Source: Lautropia sp. SCN 70-15
Lineage (GTDB): Bacteria; Pseudomonadota; Gammaproteobacteria; Burkholderiales; Burkholderiaceae_E
Length of the DNA: 5,510 nucleotides
Reading direction: 5' to 3'
Assembly (NCBI GenBank): GCA_001724315.1
Contig: MEEC01000093.1
Coordinates: 9,294 to 14,803 of the forward strand
Position numbers and translations under genes: made by a program. This document shows positions 1-4,169 of the stretch, one piece after another (the first letter of the stretch is position 1; each line of letters opens with the position of its first letter). Below the pieces are notes generated by a model that searched no databases, was not told the origin of the DNA, and saw nothing but the letters and a program-made list of their open reading frames with translations.

Positions 1-343
1 CCCACCAGGCCTGGCCCTGCTGCACCACGCAGGCCACGATCGTGGTGCGCGGGGCGTCGGGCAGCCGGTTGGCGCGCTGGAAGTTCAGGATCTCGCGATG
101 CCCGCGCCGCAGCGCCACGTCGAGAAAGACCGCCGGGTCGGCCAGCAGCGGCCGGGCCTGCGCCTGGAACATGGCCGCGGCGGCCTGCAGCGCCATCTGG
201 GCGGCGATCTCGCCGTGCAGGTGTCCGCCCATCCCGTCGGCCACCAGCATCAGCAGGCTCTCGCGGGTGAAGCAGTAGCCCATCCGGTCCTGGTTGACCT
301 GGCGCTCGCCGATCAGGCTGTCCTGGTAGATCGAGAAACGCAT
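1..343 (-). CDS. PP2C-family Ser/Thr protein phosphatase, N-terminal part (cut by left edge)
   Basis: This gene encodes a metal-dependent (PPM/PP2C) phosphatase that removes phosphate from Ser/Thr of proteins in the cytoplasm. Only the first 114 codons are present; the rest lies beyond the left edge. The protein begins MRFSIYQDSLIGERQ. Three family signatures are visible: VNQDR at residues 16-20 (the usual N-[EQ]-D metal-site motif), VADGMGGH at 34-41, where Asp36 and Gly37 are expected metal ligands, and PRTTIVACVV at about residues 98-107, matching the G/R-T-T core strand. No signal peptide or membrane segment is seen in this part. The start codon lies 28 bp after the kinase stop, and GGA about 9 nt upstream is a weak ribosome-binding site. 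The pairing with the kinase suggests that the two enzymes act on the same substrates, which is inference. It could also dephosphorylate the kinase itself. Confidence 0.92.
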   Translation of the reverse strand, partial: MRFSIYQDSLIGERQVNQDRMGYCFTRESLLMLVADGMGGHLHGEIAAQMALQAAAAMFQAQARPLLADPAVFLDVALRRGHREILNFQRANRLPDAPRTTIVACVVQQGQAWW

Positions 344-371
344 GAGTATTCCGGATCGCGACTGCGCTTGC

Positions 372-1346
372 TCAGCCGACCTGCGCCTCGTCGGCGCGCG
401 AGTCGAGCCAGCGGCCGATCGTGGTCGGGCGCAGCGGGTTCGGTTCGCCTGCCGCCGCCGCGATGCCGCGCAGCGCGCGCTGCAGCGCGAACACGCTCTG
501 CGGCCGCTCGAGCGGGTTGAGCTTCAGGCACCAGCCGACCAGGTCGAGCAGCGGGCGCGAGTAGACCTCGGCCAGCGAGTCCAGCGTGGCCGGCAGGCGG
601 TCGTCGAGCTCGCGCTGGTCGGCCTGCTGCGGCGGCTGGCCCAGCATGCAGCCCAGCATGCTGGCGCCCAGCCCGTAGACGTCGGTCCAGGGGCCGAGCT
701 GCTGGGTGCGCCGGTAGAGCTCGGGCGCGGCGAAGCCCGGCGTGTACATCGGGAACAGCCGCTGCGGCTCGGCGTCGAGCGCCCGGCGCGCCGCGCCGAA
801 GTCCAGCAGCAGCGGCGTGCCGTCGAAGCGCAGGTAGATGTTGGCCGGCTTCAGGTCCAGGTGCAGCAGCCGGTTGGCGTGCACCTCGCGCAGCCCGTTC
901 ATCGCCAGGTTGAACACCCGCACGATGTGCCGCTCGGCCATCACCTCGCGGCCGTGCCGGCGCCGGTTGCGCAGCACCACTTCCTGCAGGCTGCGGCCCC
1001 GCTCCCAGGCCATCACCATGTAGACGGTGTCGAAGGCCCTGAAGAAGTTGACCACCCGCACCACGTTCGGGTGGAAGATCCGCGCTAGCGCCCGGCCCTC
1101 CTCGAAGAAGCAGCGCAGCCCGTTGCGGAAGGTGTTCAGATTCTGCTCGGGAATCGAGGGCGCGAGCTGGCCCGCAGCCCGCTTGACCAGCGTGCTGGGC
1201 AGATACTCCTTGATCGCGAACTTCTCGCCGGTGTCGTCCTCGGCCAGGTACACGATCGAGAAGCCGCCGCTGGCGATCTTCCTTACAATACGGTACCCGC
1301 CGACTTCGATCCCGTCGGGAAGCGGAGCGTTGTTCTGGTTGCCCAT
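372..1346 (-). CDS. Soluble bacterial Ser/Thr protein kinase (Hanks type, HLD catalytic loop)
   Basis: This gene encodes a complete 324-residue eukaryotic-like protein kinase. The domain fills nearly the whole chain: glycine-rich loop IASGGFSIVY (24-33), ATP-anchoring Lys46 in FAIKEYLP, a helix C Glu candidate at 82 or 83, catalytic loop HLDLKPAN (162-169) with Asp164 and Asn169, DFG at 182-184, APE at 207-209 and the helix F Asp at 222. All the residues needed for catalysis are present. The Arg of the usual HRD is Leu, so it is a non-RD kinase that may not need activation-loop phosphorylation. No transmembrane segment or PASTA/sensor domain follows the kinase domain, so it is probably cytosolic. 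ATG 1346 sits just before the conserved GGYRIV start of the domain. No Shine-Dalgarno sequence precedes it; see the TAGAAT box at 1354-1359. It is followed 28 bp later by the PP2C gene and is divergent from yicC. Its substrate is unknown. Confidence 0.95.
   Translation of the reverse strand: MGNQNNAPLPDGIEVGGYRIVRKIASGGFSIVYLAEDDTGEKFAIKEYLPSTLVKRAAGQLAPSIPEQNLNTFRNGLRCFFEEGRALARIFHPNVVRVVNFFRAFDTVYMVMAWERGRSLQEVVLRNRRRHGREVMAERHIVRVFNLAMNGLREVHANRLLHLDLKPANIYLRFDGTPLLLDFGAARRALDAEPQRLFPMYTPGFAAPELYRRTQQLGPWTDVYGLGASMLGCMLGQPPQQADQRELDDRLPATLDSLAEVYSRPLLDLVGWCLKLNPLERPQSVFALQRALRGIAAAAGEPNPLRPTTIGRWLDSRADEAQVG
1284..1289 (+). promoter_or_regulatory. Possible -10 box (TACAAT) for yicC inside the kinase gene
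   Basis: TACAAT on the + strand differs from TATAAT at one base and lies in a small AT-rich patch (CTTACAATA) within the 5' part of the kinase gene. On the kinase strand it corresponds to codons ATT GTA AGG, which are unlike the G/C-ending codons around them. It would give yicC a leader of roughly 130 nt. No -35 match or TGn extension is present, so this is weak. Confidence 0.25.
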
Positions 1347-1425
1347 GGGATCGATTCTACGGTCTCACCGAATCCCCGATCCGAACTTGACCAAGCGAAC
1401 CGCCGAACGGCGTCCCCTGCAGAGC
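1347..1425. promoter_or_regulatory. Divergent intergenic region between kinase and yicC
   Basis: This 79-bp gap must serve leftward transcription of the kinase-phosphatase pair and possibly rightward transcription of yicC. On the - strand it holds a good -10 box (separate entry). On the + strand TTGACC at 1387-1392 resembles a -35 box, but 17 bp further on there is only a GC-rich CGTCCC, so no + strand promoter can be named inside the gap. The region is open in the yicC frame, which leaves the yicC start somewhat uncertain. Confidence 0.5.
1354..1359 (-). promoter_or_regulatory. Candidate -10 box (TAGAAT) for the kinase-phosphatase unit
   Basis: Read on the - strand this is TAGAAT, one mismatch from TATAAT, inside very GC-rich DNA. 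Only 7 nt (CGATCCC) separate it from the kinase ATG, so transcription would start at or very near the A of the start codon and give a leaderless mRNA. That fits the lack of a Shine-Dalgarno sequence. No convincing -35 box is visible at 16-18 bp spacing, so the call rests on the -10 box alone. Confidence 0.45.
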
Positions 1426-2325
1426 ATGACCGGCTACGCGCTGGCCACCCGCGACACGCCGGCCGGCCAGGTGGCGGTGGAATTGCGCAGCGTCAACTCG
1501 CGCTTTCTCGACCTGTCGCTGCGCATGCCCGACGAGCTGCGCATCGCCGAGCCGCCGCTGCGCGAGCTGATCGGCGGCGCGGTCCAGCGCGGCAAGCTCG
1601 AGTGCCGGGTCGCCCTGCGCGCCGCCACCGGCGCCGACACCCCGGCCGCCGTCGACCGTGCCGCCCTGGAACGGCTGGCCGCGCTCGACGCCACGGTGCG
1701 CGCCGCGCTGCCCGGCGCCGCGCCGCTCACCGTGGGCGAGGTCCTGCGCTGGCCCGGCGTGATCGCCGAACAAGCCAGCGCCGAATCGCTGGTGCCGGCC
1801 ATCCTCGAGGCCGCGAACGAGGCGCTGGACGACTTCGTGGCCACCCGCGCCCGCGAAGGCCAGCGCCTGGCCGAGCTGATCCTGGAACGCGCCGCGCGCA
1901 TCGACGAGATCGCCTTGCAGGTCGCCGACCGCGCGCCCGAGCTGCTGGCCGCCCACGAAGACCGGCTGGTGGAGCGCCTGCGCGGCGCGCTCGAGCGGCT
2001 CACCGCCGGCAGCGACCAGGCCTCGCCCACCGCGATCCCGCACGACGAGACCATGGCCCGGGTGCGCCAGGAGGTCACCCTGCACGGCATGCGCATCGAC
2101 GTCGACGAAGAGATCGGCCGGCTGCGCGCGCACGTGGCCGAGCTGCGCCGCATCCTCGCCGGCCCCGGGCCGGTGGGCAAGCGGATGGACTTCCTGCTGC
2201 AGGAGTTCAACCGCGAGGCCAACACCATCGGCTCGAAGGCCGCGGCGCTGGAAATGACCAACGCGTCCATCGACCTGAAGCTGCTGGTCGAGCAGATCCG
2301 CGAGCAGACGCAGAACATCGAGTAG
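1426..2325 (+). CDS. yicC: YicC/YloC-family endoribonuclease
   Basis: This gene encodes a 299-residue member of the YicC/YloC family; Escherichia coli YicC is slightly shorter and has been described as an endoribonuclease acting in RNA decay. The N-terminal YicC-like domain starts with SMTGYA and contains the family motif ELRSVNSRFLDLSLRMP at about residues 23-39. The C-terminal DUF1732 domain carries GKRMDFLLQEFNREANT at 251-267, followed by IGSKA, and the chain ends in EQIREQTQNIE, as is typical. Conserved Glu260 and Glu264 sit in the signature. ATG 1426 is chosen because family members begin at or just before SMTGYA. In-frame alternatives are CTG 1417, TTG 1387 and ATG 1345, the last overlapping the kinase start codon. 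No clear ribosome-binding site favours one of them. In relatives yicC is commonly followed by gmk; here a toxin-antitoxin module on the other strand intervenes. Confidence 0.95.
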   Translation: MTGYALATRDTPAGQVAVELRSVNSRFLDLSLRMPDELRIAEPPLRELIGGAVQRGKLECRVALRAATGADTPAAVDRAALERLAALDATVRAALPGAAPLTVGEVLRWPGVIAEQASAESLVPAILEAANEALDDFVATRAREGQRLAELILERAARIDEIALQVADRAPELLAAHEDRLVERLRGALERLTAGSDQASPTAIPHDETMARVRQEVTLHGMRIDVDEEIGRLRAHVAELRRILAGPGPVGKRMDFLLQEFNREANTIGSKAAALEMTNASIDLKLLVEQIREQTQNIE

Positions 2326-2371
2326 GGAGCGATCGGATCGCGAGTCGGCGCGCGCGCCAGGCGAGCAAGGC
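2326..2371. other. Convergent gap between yicC and toxin gene, with two short palindromes
   Basis: The two convergent genes end 46 bp apart. The gap holds GCGATC-G-GATCGC (2329-2341) and the perfect 12-bp palindrome GGCGCGCGCGCC (2347-2358). Either could form a short GC hairpin in transcripts from both strands, as in a bidirectional termination zone, but neither is followed by a T tract on either strand. No intrinsic terminator is therefore called. Confidence 0.3.
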
Positions 2372-2692
2372 TCAGGTCGTCTCGTCCGGATCGATTTGCA
2401 GGGCATCCTGACGCTGCCCCACGAGCCGGACGACGTCGACGTGCGTCTCACGCTCGATGTACCAGAAGGCCAGTGGAAAGCCATCGATCAGCCAGGTGCG
2501 CAGGCCGTCGATGCCGAGCTCGCGCCCCAGGGCCGGCGACCCGATCGCCGGGGTCTCGGCGATCGTGTGGAGCGCCTTCTCCAGCGTGCGGACCAGTTTT
2601 TCGGCGACCCGAATCCCGGCTTCGTCACGGTAGTACCGGACTTCGTCCCGTCGATCCTGGCGGGCGCGAGGACGCAAGCGGACCGGCTTCAC
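2372..2692 (-). CDS. parE: ParE/RelE-superfamily toxin of a type II toxin-antitoxin module
   Basis: This gene encodes a 106-residue basic protein with the compact ParE/RelE layout: an N-terminal strand (KPVRLRPRARQD), an alpha hairpin (about residues 13-46, EVRYYRDEAG...VRTLEKALHTIAE), the family turn TPAIGSPALGRELG (47-60), and then beta strands LRTWLIDGFPLAFWYIERE (64-82) and HVDVVRLVGQRQDALQI (84-100). The W/Y-rich strand followed by R-L-V-x-G-Q-R matches the ParE pattern. ParE proteins poison DNA gyrase, while RelE proteins cut mRNA on the ribosome. The fold is clear, but the target is inferred only from the ParD-like partner. The start is GTG 2692, whose GTGA overlaps the antitoxin stop TGA by 4 bp, indicating translational coupling with the antitoxin made first. 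An ATG upstream in this frame (2968) would run through the antitoxin gene and is rejected. No frameshift or missing segment is seen, so it appears intact. Confidence 0.86.
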   Translation of the reverse strand: MKPVRLRPRARQDRRDEVRYYRDEAGIRVAEKLVRTLEKALHTIAETPAIGSPALGRELGIDGLRTWLIDGFPLAFWYIERETHVDVVRLVGQRQDALQIDPDETT

Positions 2693-2943
2693 CCGATGTC
2701 GCCGCGGGCAATCGCCGTCAGTTCGTCTCGGTCGGCCTGCGTGTCGGCCGTGGCGGGGCCGCTGGCCAGGCCCTCCTCGAGCAGCGCGCGAAGCCGCCGC
2801 ACGCGCTGCTCGCGCTGATCCTTGCGGATCAGGTCGCGCACGTACTCGCTGGTGCTGCCGTACTCGCCCGACGCCACCCGTTGCGCCACGTAGAGGCGCA
2901 GCGGTTCCGTCAGGGCGATGTTCATCGTGGGCGTGCTGCTCAT
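2689..2943 (-). CDS. parD: ParD-like ribbon-helix-helix antitoxin
   Basis: This gene encodes an 84-residue antitoxin. Its N-terminal part matches ParD/CopG ribbon-helix-helix proteins: a DNA-binding strand MNIALTEPLRLYV (7-19), the hallmark VASGEYGSTSEYVRDLIRKD (23-42), then a charged helix (QREQRVRRLRALLEEGL) and an acidic, flexible tail (ATADTQADRDELTAIARGDIG) of the type that wraps the toxin. Such antitoxins dimerise, bind the toxin and repress their own promoter. The start is taken as ATG 2943, but ATG 2925 (MNIALTEP) fits the usual ParD N-terminus equally well. The latter would leave an 18-nt leader if transcription starts near 2943. Neither start has a clear Shine-Dalgarno sequence. The gene overlaps the toxin start by 4 bp. 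A palindromic operator and a -35 box lie just upstream. Confidence 0.88.
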   Translation of the reverse strand: MSSTPTMNIALTEPLRLYVAQRVASGEYGSTSEYVRDLIRKDQREQRVRRLRALLEEGLASGPATADTQADRDELTAIARGDIG

Positions 2944-2949
2944 GGGGCC

Positions 2950-2978
2950 ATGTTCGGCCGCTTGGCAACCGTTGTCAA
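2950..2978 (-). promoter_or_regulatory. Promoter of the toxin-antitoxin module
   Basis: On the - strand a perfect -35 box TTGACA (2978-2973) is followed after exactly 17 bp by GAACAT (2955-2950), a 3-of-6 match to TATAAT. The predicted start of transcription is about 2943, that is, at the upstream candidate ATG of the antitoxin. The weak -10 box is offset by the consensus -35 box and ideal spacing. Confidence 0.55.
2962..2978. promoter_or_regulatory. 17-bp palindromic operator, probable autoregulatory site of the antitoxin
   Basis: The arms TTGGCAAC (2962-2969) and GTTGTCAA (2971-2978) flank a central C and match as an inverted repeat at 7 of 8 positions. The palindrome covers the whole -35 box of the module promoter. 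Ribbon-helix-helix antitoxins typically bind such symmetrical sites to repress their own operon. Binding here is inference from position and symmetry. Confidence 0.5.
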
Positions 2979-2993
2979 TCGCGCTGGTCCGCG

Positions 2994-3025
2994 CGTGGCC
3001 CGGCCGATTCGGTCAGCGGGCCACG
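2994..3025. repeat. Perfect 9-bp inverted repeat with 14-nt loop
   Basis: The arms CGTGGCCCG (2994-3002) and CGGGCCACG (3017-3025) are exact reverse complements separated by 14 nt. An RNA copy from either strand could form a strong GC stem. No T tract follows on either side, so it does not look like an intrinsic terminator. It could be a protein-binding site, a transcriptional insulator between the divergent units, or chance in GC-rich DNA. Confidence 0.5.
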
Positions 3026-3056
3026 ACTCGGGCGGCCCGTACGAACCAGGGCCGAC

Positions 3057-3065
3057 TGCTAGACT
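3057..3065 (+). promoter_or_regulatory. Possible extended -10 promoter of gmk (TGCTAGACT)
   Basis: TG-C-TAGACT combines the TGn extension with a 4-of-6 match to TATAAT. The start of transcription would be near 3072, giving a leader of about 56 nt. No convincing -35 box is visible. The toxin-antitoxin module separates gmk from yicC, so gmk either needs its own promoter, as here, or depends on read-through across the module. Confidence 0.35.
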
Positions 3066-3127
3066 TGCCCGGCCCAGGCGGCTTGCCCCGCCAAGGCGAG
3101 ATCCGCCATCCTGCCGACGAACATCGA

Positions 3128-3796
3128 ATGAAGCCACCCTCCGCGAGGACAACCGAGCCCGGCAAGCCGCACCCGGTGCGCGCCGGCAGCCTGTTCGTGG
3201 TCGCCGCGCCCTCCGGCGCCGGCAAGACCTCGCTGGTGCGCGCGCTGCTCGACCGCGAGCCGCGCATGCAGCTGTCGGTGTCCTTCACCACCCGCGCGCC
3301 GCGCCCCGGCGAGATCGAGGGCCGCGACTACTTCTTCGTGGACCGCGCCGGCTTCGAGCAGCGCCGCGAGGACGGCGAGTTCCTCGAATGGGCCGAGGTG
3401 CACGGCAACCTGTACGCCACCTCGCGGCGCTGGATCGAGGAGCGGATGGCCGCCGGCGTGGACATCGTGCTGGAGATCGACTGGCAGGGCGCGGTGCAGG
3501 TGCAGCGGCTGTATCCGGACGCGGTGGGCATCTTCATCGCGCCGCCGTCCATGCAGGCGCTGCACGAGCGGCTGGTCGCGCGCGGCCAGGACAGCGTCGA
3601 GGTGATCGCCCAGCGGGTGAGCGCCGCCGAGGCCGAACTCGAGCAGGCGCACCGCTTCCAATATGTTATTATCAATCAAGACTTTACGCGCGCACTCGGC
3701 GAGCTGCTCACGATCGTCAAAGCGGCGCGGTTGCGGTTCGCCCAGCAGAAGGCCCGGCATGCCGAGACCTTCGATGCGCTGGGCATCCGCGGCTGA
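3128..3796 (+). CDS. gmk: Guanylate kinase
   Basis: This gene encodes guanylate kinase (ATP + GMP to ADP + GDP), a cytosolic essential enzyme of guanine nucleotide synthesis. It has 222 residues. The P-loop is APSGAGKTS (27-35) with Lys33. The GMP-binding region runs from SVSFTTRAPRPGEIEGRDYFF (50-70) to GEFLEWAEVHGNLYAT (83-98), and the core strand is DIVLEIDWQGA (112-122). The C-terminal helix RLRFAQQKARH is typical of the family. ATG 3128 gives an N-terminal extension of about 18 residues before the first strand (GSLFVVAAPSG), as in several relatives; GTG 3176 is an alternative. No strong ribosome-binding site is seen at either. The gene feeds GDP to the pathway used by SpoT downstream. 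Codons 178-187 (3659-3688) are strikingly AT-rich compared with the rest of the gene, although the protein sequence there (QYVIINQDFT) is the normal family sequence. Confidence 0.98.
   Translation: MKPPSARTTEPGKPHPVRAGSLFVVAAPSGAGKTSLVRALLDREPRMQLSVSFTTRAPRPGEIEGRDYFFVDRAGFEQRREDGEFLEWAEVHGNLYATSRRWIEERMAAGVDIVLEIDWQGAVQVQRLYPDAVGIFIAPPSMQALHERLVARGQDSVEVIAQRVSAAEAELEQAHRFQYVIINQDFTRALGELLTIVKAARLRFAQQKARHAETFDALGIRG
3664..3672 (+). promoter_or_regulatory. Candidate extended -10 promoter for rpoZ-spoT inside gmk (TGTTATTAT)
   Basis: TG-T-TATTAT is a full extended -10 element with one mismatch to TATAAT. It lies in the only strongly AT-rich stretch of the window, near the end of gmk. Transcription would start near 3679, about 190 nt upstream of the rpoZ start. 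No -35 match occurs at 16-18 bp, which extended -10 promoters can do without. The same island gives GATAAT on the - strand (3673-3668), without supporting elements. Confidence 0.45.
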
Positions 3797-3807
3797 GCCC
3801 GAACGGC

Positions 3808-3822
3808 GCCCGCGCGGCGGGC
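3808..3822 (+). other. Short GC hairpin between gmk and rpoZ
   Basis: GCCCGC (3808-3813) and GCGGGC (3817-3822) can form a 6-bp all-GC stem with a GCG loop, starting 12 nt after the gmk stop. No T tract follows, so it is not an intrinsic terminator. It may slow exonucleases at the end of gmk mRNA or shape the rpoZ leader; this is inference. Confidence 0.35.
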
Positions 3823-3871
3823 AAGCGCGCGCGAACGGCGTCCTCCGAATCCGACCTACAGGTAGAAGATC

Positions 3872-4081
3872 ATGGCCCGCATCACCGTCGAAGATTGCCT
3901 GAAGAGAATCCCGAACCGCTTCGAGCTCACGCTGGCCGCCACCTACCGCGCGCGCATGCTGGCCCAGGGCCACACGCCCAAGATCGACAGCAAGGAAAAG
4001 GACAAGCCCACGGTGACCGCGCTGCGCGAGATCGCCGCCGGCGTGGTGGGCGTCGAGATGCTGCGACGCGTGCCGACCTGA
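3872..4081 (+). CDS. rpoZ: RNA polymerase omega subunit
   Basis: This gene encodes the 69-residue omega subunit, which binds the beta-prime subunit, helps RNA polymerase assembly and, in Proteobacteria, forms part of a ppGpp-binding site with beta-prime. The N-terminus MARITVEDCLKRIPNRFEL and the motif TALREIAAGVVGVEML (48-63) are the conserved omega signatures. The chain ends soon after, so it is the short form typical of Burkholderiales rather than the longer enterobacterial one. ATG 3872 is preceded by AGG at 3860-3862 and a purine-rich GAAG, a plausible ribosome-binding site. It lies 75 bp after gmk and 88 bp before spoT, in the same direction, probably within one transcription unit and perhaps with its own promoter inside gmk. 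Confidence 0.97.
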   Translation: MARITVEDCLKRIPNRFELTLAATYRARMLAQGHTPKIDSKEKDKPTVTALREIAAGVVGVEMLRRVPT

Positions 4082-4169
4082 TCGGACCGGGCACGCACAC
4101 GGCTCCCGCCATCGACGACCGGCTCCGCCCCGGCAGCCCACGGCCATCACCGCATGGGACACCGCGGTC

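Larger units (their letters stand above)
2944..3127. other. Divergent intergenic region between antitoxin and gmk
   Basis: This 184-bp region separates the leftward toxin-antitoxin module from gmk. In order it holds the module promoter and operator (2950-2978), a 9-bp perfect inverted repeat (2994-3025), an extended -10-like motif for gmk (3057-3065) and a small hairpin in the presumed gmk leader (GGCGG 3077-3081 with CCGCC 3088-3092). No coding frame with recognisable content was found in it. Confidence 0.5.

Noticed and set aside
342..1088. Open frame on the + strand opposite the kinase
   Set aside because: The kinase motifs are complete on the - strand, and the + strand product is a low-complexity V/Q/R/H-rich shadow.
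1387..1392. TTGACC as a -35 box for yicC
   Set aside because: No -10-like hexamer occurs 16-18 bp downstream; the sequence there is GC-rich.
1404..1415. 12-mer CGAACGGCGTCC shared by the region before yicC and the region before rpoZ (3832-3843), with a partial copy at 3800-3808
   Set aside because: One shared 12-mer is expected by chance in a GC-biased window of this size, and it has no symmetry or consistent spacing to start codons. It was not called a regulatory element.
2329..2358. Possible bidirectional intrinsic terminator between yicC and the toxin gene
   Set aside because: The palindromes are real but the stems are short and no T tract follows on either strand, so it is listed only as a gap with palindromes.
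1357..2484. Open frame on the - strand opposite yicC
   Set aside because: The yicC frame carries conserved family motifs, whereas the antisense product is a repetitive G/Q/A/R/D shadow without a recognisable motif.
3808..3822. Possible terminator after gmk
   Set aside because: The GC hairpin lacks a T tract, and rpoZ follows in the same direction. A transcript stop here would be unexpected.
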